Part shown: piece after piece, positions 33,675 to 42,504 of the stretch
Numbering within the stretch: position 1 is the stretch's first letter
Layout: each line of letters starts with the position of its first letter
DNA from: Pseudoneobacillus sp052180215
GTDB lineage: Bacteria; Bacillota; Bacilli; Bacillales; Cytobacillaceae
Assembly: GCF_052180215.1 (NCBI RefSeq)
Contig: NZ_CP197471.1
Location: 1,584,001 to 1,648,000 of the forward strand
Direction: 5' to 3'
DNA length: 64,000 nucleotides
Translations under genes and position numbers: made by a program
Notes under the pieces: generated by a model
Told to the model about the DNA's origin: nothing
The model's database searches: none
Seen by the model: only the letters and a program-made list of their open reading frames with translations

Positions 33675-33688
33675 CGAATAAGTGTTCG
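33675..33688 (+). promoter_or_regulatory. LexA (DinR) box of recA
   Basis: CGAATAAGTGTTCG fits the Bacillus SOS operator CGAACNNNNGTTCG with a single change. It lies ten bases upstream of the recA -35 element. Confidence 0.88.
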
Positions 33689-33697
33689 ATTTTTTGC

Positions 33698-33726
33698 TCG
33701 ACAAACTCAGGAAAAACGTTTATAGT
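33698..33726 (+). promoter_or_regulatory. Sigma-A promoter of recA
   Basis: TCGACA (33698-33703) and TATAGT (33721-33726), each one base from consensus, are separated by 17 bases. Confidence 0.85.
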
Positions 33727-33796
33727 AGATTTAGAATATCGGTGTAAGAAAAAGTAGTTAATAGATTTTTCTTACCTCATTTAAGGAGGAACTATT

Positions 33797-34837
33797 GTGA
33801 GTGATCGTCAAGCAGCCTTAGAAATGGCTCTAAAACAAATAGAAAAGCAATTCGGTAAAGGTTCTATCATGAAGCTTGGAGAAAAAACAGATAGTAAAAT
33901 TTCAACGGTTCCAAGTGGATCATTAGCGTTAGATGCTGCACTTGGAGTAGGTGGATATCCAAGAGGAAGAATTATTGAGATTTATGGACCAGAAAGTTCA
34001 GGTAAAACAACGGTTGCATTACATGCGATTGCAGAGGTTCAAGCAAATGGTGGTCAAGCTGCTTTTATTGATGCTGAGCATGCACTTGATCCAAGTTATG
34101 CCCAAAAACTTGGGGTAAATATTGATGAGTTATTATTATCTCAGCCTGATACTGGAGAACAAGCATTAGAAATTGCTGAAGCACTTGTAAGAAGTGGTGC
34201 AATTGATATCATTGTTATTGACTCTGTTGCTGCACTTGTACCTAAAGCAGAAATTGAAGGGGAAATGGGAGATTCTCACGTTGGTCTTCAAGCTCGTTTA
34301 ATGTCACAAGCATTACGTAAGCTATCAGGTGCAATTAATAAATCGAAAACGATCGCAGTTTTCATTAACCAAATTCGTGAAAAGGTTGGAGTAATGTTTG
34401 GGAACCCTGAAACAACACCAGGTGGACGTGCATTAAAATTCTATTCAACTATTCGTCTTGAGGTTCGAAGAGCAGAAACCTTAAAACAAGGAACTGATAT
34501 GGTCGGAAATAAAACAAAAATAAAAGTAGTAAAAAATAAAGTTGCTCCTCCATTTCGTACAGCCGAAGTTGATATCATGTATGGAGAAGGGATTTCAAAA
34601 GAAGGAGAAGTTATTGACCTTGGCTCTGAGCTAGATATCATTCAAAAAAGCGGTTCATGGTATTCCTATAATGATGAGCGTTTAGGACAAGGCCGTGAGA
34701 ATGCCAAATTATTCTTAAAAGAAAATCCTTCTTTACGAATAGAAATACAGAAGAAAATTCGCGAAAATTATGGTCTTGATTCTGATGTTTTCGTTACGGA
34801 AACAGAAGAAGATGAGAAATTTGAACTTTTAGATTAA
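33797..34837 (+). CDS. recA: Recombinase RecA
   Basis: RecA binds single-stranded DNA, performs strand exchange and triggers LexA self-cleavage. The 346-residue protein has Walker A GPESSGKT at residues 64-71, the conserved MSQALRKLSGAI and FINQIREKVGVMFGNPETTPGG loop regions (about 175-210), and an acidic C-terminus. The GTG start follows TAAGGAGG. A LexA box and a near-consensus sigma-A promoter precede it, so it is SOS-regulated. A strong terminator follows. The gene is ordinary in every visible respect. Confidence 0.99.
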   Translation: MSDRQAALEMALKQIEKQFGKGSIMKLGEKTDSKISTVPSGSLALDAALGVGGYPRGRIIEIYGPESSGKTTVALHAIAEVQANGGQAAFIDAEHALDPSYAQKLGVNIDELLLSQPDTGEQALEIAEALVRSGAIDIIVIDSVAALVPKAEIEGEMGDSHVGLQARLMSQALRKLSGAINKSKTIAVFINQIREKVGVMFGNPETTPGGRALKFYSTIRLEVRRAETLKQGTDMVGNKTKIKVVKNKVAPPFRTAEVDIMYGEGISKEGEVIDLGSELDIIQKSGSWYSYNDERLGQGRENAKLFLKENPSLRIEIQKKIRENYGLDSDVFVTETEEDEKFELLD

Positions 34838-34843
34838 TTTTCT

Positions 34844-34870
34844 AGGGGCTAGCATAGCTAGCCCCTTTTA
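34844..34870 (+). terminator. Intrinsic terminator of recA
   Basis: A perfect 10-bp stem AGGGGCTAGC/GCTAGCCCCT with an ATA loop is followed by TTT. Confidence 0.92.
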
Positions 34871-34938
34871 AACTACATAAATTTCATCCAAACTTTTGCA
34901 CTAATTCAAATATTTTCAAGCCCTTCAAGGACAAACCC

Positions 34939-34968
34939 TTGACAATAACCTATATGCAACTATACAAT
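34939..34968 (+). promoter_or_regulatory. Sigma-A promoter of rny
   Basis: A consensus TTGACA (34939-34944) is followed by TACAAT (34963-34968, 18-base spacing) or TATACA (34961-34966, 16-base spacing). It leaves a leader of about 130 bases. Confidence 0.7.
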
Positions 34969-35103
34969 TAAATATGTATATTTTACAATTTTTTTGAGAA
35001 TTAAAGTGTTTAGAAGCCTTTGTGCTGTATGTTGATATTTTTGACAATGTACATGCCGACACTTAAAAAACGTAAAAAGTTCATAGCAAGAGGAGGTGTA
35101 ACG

Positions 35104-36663
35104 ATGGAACTAACTACAATCATCTCCATTTTGCTTGGCCTATTCGTCGGTGCAGTTGTTGGCTATTTTATTCGAAAATCCATTGCTGAGGCAAAAATTG
35201 CTGGTGCAAAAAATGCTGCGGAGCAAATTCTTGAAGATGGCAGGCGTGATGCTGAAGCCTTGAAGAAGGAAGCTCTACTTGAAGCAAAGGATGAAATTCA
35301 CAAGCTTCGTACAGAAGCAGAACGAGATGTTCGTGAACGAAGAAATGAACTGCAAAAACAAGAAAATCGTTTACTGCAAAAAGAGGAGAATCTTGACCGA
35401 AAGGATGAATCACTGAATAAACGTGAAATTCAATTGGAGAAAAAAGAGGATTCTCTTAACCAAAGACAACAGCATATTGAAGAGATGGAAAGCAAAGTGG
35501 ACGAGATGGTACGATCACAGCAAACTGAACTGGAACGTATCTCAAGCTTAACAAGAGATGAAGCGAAAGCAATCATTTTGGAGCGTGTGGAGCAAGAACT
35601 TGCTCATGACATTGCCATAATGGTGAAAGAATCTGAAAACCGCGCGAAAGAAGAAGCCGATAAGAAAGCGAAGGAAATTCTCTCTCTGGCAATCCAACGT
35701 TGCGCAGCCGATCATGTGGCAGAAACAACAGTTTCTGTTGTAAATCTACCAAATGATGAAATGAAAGGTCGAATTATTGGTCGTGAAGGACGAAATATCA
35801 GAACACTAGAAACACTTACTGGAATTGATTTAATTATTGATGATACTCCGGAAGCAGTTATTTTATCTGGTTTTGATCCAATTCGCCGTGAAACTGCTCG
35901 CCTAGCATTAGATAAGCTTGTTCAAGATGGACGTATCCATCCTGCTCGTATTGAGGAAATGGTTGATAAAGCTCGTAGAGAAGTGGATGAACATATTCGT
36001 GAAATTGGTGAACAAACGACATTTGAAGTTGGTGTGCATGGCTTACATCCAGATTTAATCAAAATTCTAGGGCGATTAAAGTACCGTACCAGTTATGGTC
36101 AAAACGTTCTTAAACACTCTACTGAAGTTGCTTACCTTGCCGGTTTATTAGCTGCTGAATTAGGTGAAGATGAAACATTAGCACGTCGTGCAGGTCTTCT
36201 ACATGATATCGGAAAAGCAATAGATCATGAGGTAGAAGGAAGCCATGTTGAAATTGGTGTAGAATTAGCCACTAAGTATAAAGAAAATGCAGTGGTAATT
36301 AACAGTATTGCATCCCATCATGGTGACACAGAGCCGACTTCGGTTATAGCTGTACTAGTAGCTGCTGCTGATGCTTTATCAGCTGCAAGACCTGGAGCTA
36401 GAAGTGAAACACTTGAAAACTACATTCGTCGCTTAGAGAAGCTAGAGGAGATTTCAGAGTCATATGAAGGTGTTGAAAAATCCTTTGCCATCCAAGCGGG
36501 TCGTGAAATTCGTATTATGGTTAAACCGGAAACAATTGACGATTTAGCTGCTCACCGTTTAGCGCGTGATATACGAAAACGAATCGAAGAAGAGTTAGAC
36601 TATCCAGGGCATATTAAAGTAACAGTTATTCGTGAAACAAGAGCTGTTGAATATGCAAAATAA
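35104..36663 (+). CDS. rny: Ribonuclease Y
   Basis: RNase Y is the membrane-anchored endoribonuclease that starts mRNA decay in Bacillus. The 519-residue protein has an N-terminal membrane helix (about 3-24), a long coiled coil (about 28-200, rich in E, K, R and Q), a KH domain (about 205-280, GRIIGREGRNIRTLETLTG) and an HD domain (about 335-430, with LLHDIGKAIDHE). The ATG at 35104 follows AGAGGAGGTG; an upstream in-frame ATG with no ribosome binding site was rejected. Its length matches B. subtilis (520). A terminator follows. Confidence 0.98.
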   Translation: MELTTIISILLGLFVGAVVGYFIRKSIAEAKIAGAKNAAEQILEDGRRDAEALKKEALLEAKDEIHKLRTEAERDVRERRNELQKQENRLLQKEENLDRKDESLNKREIQLEKKEDSLNQRQQHIEEMESKVDEMVRSQQTELERISSLTRDEAKAIILERVEQELAHDIAIMVKESENRAKEEADKKAKEILSLAIQRCAADHVAETTVSVVNLPNDEMKGRIIGREGRNIRTLETLTGIDLIIDDTPEAVILSGFDPIRRETARLALDKLVQDGRIHPARIEEMVDKARREVDEHIREIGEQTTFEVGVHGLHPDLIKILGRLKYRTSYGQNVLKHSTEVAYLAGLLAAELGEDETLARRAGLLHDIGKAIDHEVEGSHVEIGVELATKYKENAVVINSIASHHGDTEPTSVIAVLVAAADALSAARPGARSETLENYIRRLEKLEEISESYEGVEKSFAIQAGREIRIMVKPETIDDLAAHRLARDIRKRIEEELDYPGHIKVTVIRETRAVEYAK

Positions 36664-36665
36664 TT

Positions 36666-36708
36666 GAACAATTTAAAGCGGTGCATATGCACCGCTTTAT
36701 TGTTTTTA
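36666..36708 (+). terminator. Intrinsic terminator of rny
   Basis: AAAGCGGTGC/GCACCGCTTT with an ATAT loop forms a 10-bp stem, extended by AACAA/TTGTT, followed by TTTT. Confidence 0.9.
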
Positions 36709-36798
36709 GCCCTTATATATAAGAATCAAGACCGTTTCATAACTGAAGTACCATTGTGTTAAAATAAAGCTAAAAGTGTAAGGAAGAAAGGATAAACT

Positions 36799-37596
36799 AT
36801 GCAAATATTATTTATAGGTGATGTAGTCGGTTCCCCAGGTAGAGATATGGTAAAAGAATATGTTCCTAAGCTTAAGGAAAAATATAGACCGCAACTTACT
36901 ATTATTAACGGTGAGAATGCAGCAGGTGGGAAAGGGATTACTCAGAGTATTTATCGTCAGTTTTTAGAGGTTGGGGCTCAAGCAGTAACGTTAGGAAATC
37001 ATTCATGGGATAATCGAGAAATTTTTGAATTTATTAATGACGCAAAATATCTAGTCCGACCAGCTAATTTTCCTGAGGGTACTCCAGGTAAAGGATTAGT
37101 CTTTTTAAAATATAATGAATTAGAAGTAGCTGTAATAAACCTTCAGGGAAGGACCTTTATGAATGCCATTGATTGTCCTTTTAAAAAAGCGGATGAATTA
37201 ATTGAAGAAGCTAAAAAGAGAACGTCTATCATTTTTGTTGATTTTCATGCTGAAGCAACTAGTGAAAAACAGGCAATGGGCTGGTATTTAGATGGTAGAG
37301 TTTCTGCAGTGGTTGGAACGCACACCCATGTACAAACTTCAGATAATCGTATCTTACCAAATGGTACTGCTTTTTTAACGGATGTCGGGATGACAGGGCC
37401 ATATGATGGGATATTAGGGGTTGAAAAAGAAGCAGTATTAAAAAGGTTTTTAACCAGCTTACCTGTACGATTCGAAGTCCCAAAAGAGGGAAGAACCCTA
37501 TTAAGTGCTGTTCTCATACATATTGATCAGAAGACAGGACTGGCGAAAAAAATAGAGCGAATACTAATTAATGACGATAACCCATTTTATTCTTAA
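36799..37596 (+). CDS. ymdB: Metallophosphoesterase YmdB
   Basis: YmdB is a cyclic-nucleotide phosphodiesterase-like enzyme that in B. subtilis affects biofilm and motility choice. The 265-residue protein begins MQILFIGDVVGSPGRDM and has NGENAAGGKG (about 35-44), GNHSWDN (about 68-74), DFHAEATSEKQ (about 150) and GTHTHVQT (about 174-181): the two-metal ligands are complete. It follows rny, as in Bacillus. It starts with ATG after AAGGAAGAAAGG. A terminator and repeat copy B follow. Confidence 0.95.
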   Translation: MQILFIGDVVGSPGRDMVKEYVPKLKEKYRPQLTIINGENAAGGKGITQSIYRQFLEVGAQAVTLGNHSWDNREIFEFINDAKYLVRPANFPEGTPGKGLVFLKYNELEVAVINLQGRTFMNAIDCPFKKADELIEEAKKRTSIIFVDFHAEATSEKQAMGWYLDGRVSAVVGTHTHVQTSDNRILPNGTAFLTDVGMTGPYDGILGVEKEAVLKRFLTSLPVRFEVPKEGRTLLSAVLIHIDQKTGLAKKIERILINDDNPFYS

Positions 37597-37601
37597 TAAA
37601 A

Positions 37602-37634
37602 AACCTCCTTTAGTGGAGGTTATTTTATTTTATT
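37602..37634 (+). terminator. Intrinsic terminator of ymdB
   Basis: AACCTCC pairs with GGAGGTT around TTTAGT and is followed by a long ATTTTATTTT tract. Confidence 0.85.
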
Positions 37635-37806
37635 AGGCTCTTTTCTAAAACTTAGTTGCTTTTAAAACTAATAAAGAGAGATTTTACATTAAAATTTGAA
37701 TAAAATTCTTTATAAAATCAAGAAAGAGTTGCTAACTCATTAAGGGAATTTGTAAAAATCCGGCTTTGGGATTTTTATGAAAGCCACAATCTATACGAAA
37801 ACAGCC
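37635..37806 (+). repeat. Dispersed two-hairpin repeat, copy B
   Basis: Opens AGGCTCTTTTCTAAAACTTA, carries the inverted AAGAAAGAG about 85 bases in, the hairpin GTAAAAATCC/GGATTTTTAT, and ends CCACAATCTATACGAAAACA then GCC. It shares its ends and second hairpin with copy A and its ends with copy C. It occupies the gap between ymdB and the spoVS promoter. Confidence 0.8.
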
Positions 37807-37844
37807 TTTAATTAAAATCAAAACTTAAACAAATTTTGTCCAAG

Positions 37845-37873
37845 CTGGAATAAGTGTTTTTATCCTTGAATAT
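37845..37873 (+). promoter_or_regulatory. Candidate sigma-H promoter of spoVS
   Basis: CTGGAATA (from 37845) resembles the sigma-H -35 (AGGAWWT) and TTGAATA (from 37866) the -10 (GAAT). The spacing is one base longer than usual. B. subtilis spoVS depends on sigma-H, which supports the reading. About 185 bases of leader remain before spoVS; I see no named riboswitch in it. Confidence 0.4.
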
Positions 37874-38058
37874 AGTAGCAGTGGAACGATGTATCAGTAC
37901 TTAAGGCATGGTGTCTAATAAATGAAAATGCCGGCTAGTACCAGATTATTTCTACTTTCGATTAGTGGGATATTTAACCTGTTAATCAAGTTATTATTTA
38001 AACCTGATTGGACATGGGATTTCATGCGGGATCGGGATTAAACAAGGAGGAGCTAGGA

Positions 38059-38319
38059 ATGGAAATCTTAAAAGTTTCAGCAAAATCTAATCCTAATTCG
38101 GTAGCTGGTGCGCTTGCTGGGGTTCTGCGTGAACGTGGTGCAGCAGAAATTCAAGCAATTGGTGCGGGTGCATTAAATCAAGCTGTAAAAGCAGTAGCGA
38201 TTGCAAGAGGATTTGTGGCGCCTAGCGGGGTCGATTTAATTTGTATCCCAGCATTTACCGATATTTTGATTGATGGTGAAGAACGAACAGCTATTAAACT
38301 AATAGTTGAGCCAAGATAA
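38059..38319 (+). CDS. spoVS: Stage V sporulation protein S
   Basis: SpoVS is a small Alba-like protein needed for stage V of sporulation and for septation control. The 86-residue product MEILKVSAKSNPNSVAGALAGV...IDGEERTAIKLIVEPR agrees with the highly conserved family in length and sequence. An in-frame ATG at 38017 upstream was rejected because AAGGAGG lies directly before 38059. It is flanked by repeat copies B and C. A possible sigma-H promoter is upstream. The gene is monocistronic. Confidence 0.97.
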   Translation: MEILKVSAKSNPNSVAGALAGVLRERGAAEIQAIGAGALNQAVKAVAIARGFVAPSGVDLICIPAFTDILIDGEERTAIKLIVEPR

Positions 38320-38391
38320 TTTTCAGGTAGGTTTGTTGATCTAGAGCCTAGTCATTATCCATAGAATCATTTTTTTGTAAAAATTTGTGTC

Positions 38392-38426
38392 CCTGGTTGC
38401 AGTTGTGCAAGCAGGTTCTTTTTTTA
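38392..38426 (+). terminator. Intrinsic terminator of spoVS
   Basis: CCTGGTTGCA pairs with TGCAAGCAGG (one mismatch) around GTTG and is followed by TTCTTTTTTT. Confidence 0.8.
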
Positions 38427-38428
38427 GA

Positions 38429-38573
38429 AGGCTCTTTTCTGAAACTTTGTTGCTTTTTGTAACTTATAAATAGGGATTTCACCATATAGGATGTTAAACT
38501 CATATGAAAATGAAGAAAAGAGCTGAACTTTTAATAAGAGAGCCCTAAAACCACAAACTATACGAAAACAGCT
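38429..38573 (+). repeat. Dispersed two-hairpin repeat, copy C
   Basis: Opens AGGCTCTTTTCTGAAACTTT, contains GAAGAAAAGAGC as the inverted partner of its opening, and ends AACCACAAACTATACGAAAA then CAGC. The GTAAAAATCC hairpin of copies A and B is missing, so this copy is about 25 bases shorter. Confidence 0.78.
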
Positions 38574-38610
38574 TTTTAGAAAGAGAGTAGCTTGGGAAAG
38601 GGTGGGAAAG

Positions 38611-39537
38611 TTGAAAATTTTTGATGCACATTGTGATGTTTTATATAAAATGTTTTTAGACCCTACCATCCAATTTCTAGATTCACATAAACTTCAGGTA
38701 ACAATGAATGGGATGCAGTCAGTAAATACGAAAATTCAATGTTTTGCGATTTTTGTTCCAACGACATTACATCCTGAGCTATCATTTCATGCAACCTTGT
38801 ACATGGTTGATTTGTTTTACGAGAAAATACTTAGACCAAATCCACAAATTAAATTGCTGCGGAACAAGAGGGATATTGAAAAATTAAAAAATGATGAAAT
38901 CGGAGCCATTCTTACTCTTGAAGGGTGTGACCCTATTGGGAAGGATCTCCTTAAATTAAAAACACTATTAAGATTAGGCGTTACTTCTGTTGGATTAACA
39001 TGGAATTTTGCAAATCATGTAGCAGATGGTGCCCTTGAAGACCGTGGTGCTGGAATATCTAAATTTGGGAAAGAGGTAATTGGACTTTTAAATGAAACCA
39101 AAACATGGATTGATGTATCTCACCTCTCAGAAAAGGCTTTTTGGGACATTATGGAGTGGGGGGATTATCCATTAGCCTCTCATTCTAATTGCTATTCATT
39201 ATGTCCAAGTCCTAGGAATCTTAGAGATGAACAAATTGAAGCACTGATAGATAGAGATAGTGTAATCGGAATTACCTTCTATCCTCCATTTCTTTCCGGT
39301 AAAAGGCAGGCCGCAATTTCGGATATTCTTAATCATTTAGAGCATATATGTATGCTTGGTGGAGAAAAGCATGTTGGATTTGGTTCAGATTTTGATGGAA
39401 TAGAAGAATTTGTTATGGGGCTTGAATCGATTGCAGGATATAACTTGCTTGTTAATGAATTATGTAAATACTATAGTGATATACAAGTAAAACAGTTTTT
39501 ATTTGATAATATGGCGTTACGGTACCCAAAAGGATAA
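38611..39537 (+). CDS. Membrane dipeptidase family (M19) protein
   Basis: The roughly 308-residue protein belongs to the renal-dipeptidase family of zinc peptidases. It shows the HxD motif in IFDAHCDVLY near the N-terminus, the bridging glutamate in LTLEGCDPIG (about 107-116), histidines in DVSHLSEKAF and LASHSNCYSLCPSPRNLRDEQ (about 170-210), and GFGSDFDG near residue 255. The family hydrolyses dipeptides, often including D-residue substrates. No signal peptide is seen, so it is cytoplasmic. The start could be GTG 38602 or TTG 38611; the latter follows GGGTGGG. Confidence 0.88.
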   Translation: MKIFDAHCDVLYKMFLDPTIQFLDSHKLQVTMNGMQSVNTKIQCFAIFVPTTLHPELSFHATLYMVDLFYEKILRPNPQIKLLRNKRDIEKLKNDEIGAILTLEGCDPIGKDLLKLKTLLRLGVTSVGLTWNFANHVADGALEDRGAGISKFGKEVIGLLNETKTWIDVSHLSEKAFWDIMEWGDYPLASHSNCYSLCPSPRNLRDEQIEALIDRDSVIGITFYPPFLSGKRQAAISDILNHLEHICMLGGEKHVGFGSDFDGIEEFVMGLESIAGYNLLVNELCKYYSDIQVKQFLFDNMALRYPKG

Positions 39538-39546
39538 AAGTAAAGG

Positions 39547-39580
39547 ACTGTGAAGGCACAAGGCTTTCACAGTTTTTTTA
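39547..39580 (+). terminator. Intrinsic terminator after the dipeptidase gene
   Basis: ACTGTGAA pairs with TTCACAGT around a 10-base loop and is followed by TTTTTT. Confidence 0.88.
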
Positions 39581-39672
39581 TGGATAAAAATGAAAGAAAC
39601 TATTAAATTGTTAATCTTATTTCAAATTATTAAAAAATATTCATATTTTATTCAATAATTGGGTTTTAAGGG

Positions 39673-39715
39673 TTGCATTTTTTTGCACATAGGTCTAGAA
39701 TTGAAAGCGTTTAGT
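39673..39715 (+). promoter_or_regulatory. korAB promoter with cre-like site at the start point
   Basis: TTGCAT (39673-39678) and TAGAAT (39696-39701) are 17 bases apart. TGAAAGCGTTTAGT at 39702-39715 matches the first 12 fixed and flexible positions of the CcpA consensus TGWAANCGNTNWCA but ends in GT. The layout (-10 then cre) equals that at 18512. Confidence 0.5.
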
Positions 39716-39824
39716 ACGCTACCAATTAATTCAATAAGTAGTCCATTGGCTAGTTATAAAGAGTTACTGGAAGGTACTACCATTACTAATGTAACGTTTT
39801 TACATATCTAAAGGGGTGTAAGTC

Positions 39825-41558
39825 ATGATCAAGCAACTTTCGTGGAAAGTTGGCGGGCAGCAAGGGGAAGGTATTGAAAGTACCGGAGAAATTTTTTCTA
39901 TCGCATTAAATCGTTTAGGATATTACCTATACGGATATCGCCACTTTTCATCACGTATTAAAGGTGGTCACACAAACAATAAGATTCGTGTAAGCACTAC
40001 AGAAGTTCGTTCCATTTCTGATGATTTAGACATTCTTGTGGCGTTTGATCAAGAAACTATCGACCTAAACTATAAGGAATTACATGACCACGGTGTGATC
40101 ATGGCGGATTCTAAGTTTGATCCGAAAAAGCCGGAAGATACGAATGCGGCATTGTATACGGTTCCATTTACAGATATTGCTACTGAACTAGGAACATCCC
40201 TTATGAAGAACATGGTAGCAATTGGGGCTACTTCAGCAGTTTTAGACCTAGATATTAAGGTTTTTGAAGAAGTTGTTAAAGAAATCTTTGGACGTAAAGG
40301 TCAACAAGTTGTTGATAAAAATATGGAAGCCATCCAAGCTGGCTTTGATTATATGAAAAAAGAACTAGGTGTCGTTGAAACAATGCAGCTTGAAAAAGCT
40401 GATGGTAAGAAACGATTATTCATGATTGGTAACGATGCGATAGCGTTAGGTGCAGTGGCTGGAGGAACTCGCTTTATGGCGGCTTACCCAATTACACCAG
40501 CATCTGAAATAATGGAATACTTAATTAAAAAGCTTCCTGCACTTGGTGGAACTGTTATTCAAACAGAAGATGAAATTGCAGCGGTAACAATGGCCATTGG
40601 AGCTAACTACGGTGGTGTACGTGCAATCACAGCATCTGCAGGTCCTGGATTATCTTTAAAAATGGAAGCAATTGGTTTATCAGGTATTACGGAACAACCA
40701 CTTGTTATCATTGATACACAACGTGGAGGTCCATCAACTGGATTACCAACTAAACAAGAACAGTCAGACTTAATGGCTATGATTTATGGAACTCATGGTG
40801 AGATTCCGAAAATTGTAATGGCTCCAAGTACTGTTGAAGAAGCATTCTATGATACTGCTGAGGCATTAAATCTTGCTGAAGAATATCAGTGTCCAGTTAT
40901 CATCTTAACGGACCTTCAATTATCACTTGGTAAACAAACGGTAGAACCTTTAGAACTTGACAAGGTTGAGATTCGCCGTGGAAAGCTAGTAACTGGCGAT
41001 CTTCCTGAAGTGGCTGACAAAGGTTATTTCAAGCGTTTTGAAGTGACAGAAGACGGTGTTTCTCCACGTGTTATTCCTGGAATGAAGAATGGTATCCACC
41101 ATGTTACTGGAGTAGAACATGATGAAACAGGAAAACCATCTGAATCAGCAGCTAACAGAAATGCTCAAATGGATAAGCGTTTCCGTAAGGTTGAAAATAT
41201 TCGCTTTAACACGCCAGTGCATAAAAATGCTCCACATGAGGAAGCTGACTTACTTATTGTTGGATTTAACTCAACTCGTGGTGCCATCGAGGAAGCTATG
41301 AGCCGTTTAGAAAATGACGGAATTAAAGTGAATCATGCACATGTACGTTTAATTCATCCGTTCCCAACTGATGAGATTCTTCCTTTAATTAAATCTGCTA
41401 AAAAAGTAGCAGTTATTGAAAATAACAAAACAGGTCAATTGGCTAATATCATGAAAATGAATGTTGGTCATGGCGAAAAAATTCAAAAAATTACAAAGTA
41501 TGACGGAAATCCGTTCTTACCACATGAAGTACACACAAAATGTAAGGAGTTGTTCTAA
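39825..41558 (+). CDS. korA: 2-oxoacid:ferredoxin oxidoreductase, alpha subunit
   Basis: KorA with KorB oxidatively decarboxylates a 2-oxoacid (most likely 2-oxoglutarate) to the acyl-CoA and reduces ferredoxin. The 577-residue protein is a gamma-alpha fusion: residues 1-185 are the gamma domain (GGQQGEGIESTGEIF), followed by the pyrimidine-binding alpha domain (about 195-400, AYPITPASEIMEY and TASAGPGLSLKMEAIG) and a C-terminal transketolase-like domain (about 475-575). The ATG follows AAGGGGTG. korB starts right after the stop. The pair is known in many aerobic Bacilli. A cre-like site suggests carbon catabolite control. Confidence 0.93.
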   Translation: MIKQLSWKVGGQQGEGIESTGEIFSIALNRLGYYLYGYRHFSSRIKGGHTNNKIRVSTTEVRSISDDLDILVAFDQETIDLNYKELHDHGVIMADSKFDPKKPEDTNAALYTVPFTDIATELGTSLMKNMVAIGATSAVLDLDIKVFEEVVKEIFGRKGQQVVDKNMEAIQAGFDYMKKELGVVETMQLEKADGKKRLFMIGNDAIALGAVAGGTRFMAAYPITPASEIMEYLIKKLPALGGTVIQTEDEIAAVTMAIGANYGGVRAITASAGPGLSLKMEAIGLSGITEQPLVIIDTQRGGPSTGLPTKQEQSDLMAMIYGTHGEIPKIVMAPSTVEEAFYDTAEALNLAEEYQCPVIILTDLQLSLGKQTVEPLELDKVEIRRGKLVTGDLPEVADKGYFKRFEVTEDGVSPRVIPGMKNGIHHVTGVEHDETGKPSESAANRNAQMDKRFRKVENIRFNTPVHKNAPHEEADLLIVGFNSTRGAIEEAMSRLENDGIKVNHAHVRLIHPFPTDEILPLIKSAKKVAVIENNKTGQLANIMKMNVGHGEKIQKITKYDGNPFLPHEVHTKCKELF

Positions 41559-42425
<867 letters not shown>

Positions 42426-42431
42426 GATCCG

Positions 42432-42463
42432 AAACCCACGACACCAATCGTGGGTTTTTTTCT
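42432..42463 (+). terminator. Intrinsic terminator of korAB
   Basis: AACCCACGA pairs with TCGTGGGTT around CACCAA and is followed by TTTTT. It also lies beyond the 3' end of the convergent metG gene. Confidence 0.92.
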
Positions 42464-42504
42464 ATATTTTTGATGAATAATATCCCTTTTTCAACTAAAA
42501 CGAA

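Noticed and set aside
25790..33747. Shared 13-base string TTAGAATATCGGT before ymfF and after the recA -10
   Set aside because: In 64 kb of AT-rich sequence, repeated 13-mers are expected by chance; no symmetry or shared promoter position.
37874..38058. Possible riboswitch in the 185-base spoVS leader
   Set aside because: No match to conserved cores of cyclic di-GMP, cyclic di-AMP, lysine, purine or SAM riboswitches could be made by eye.
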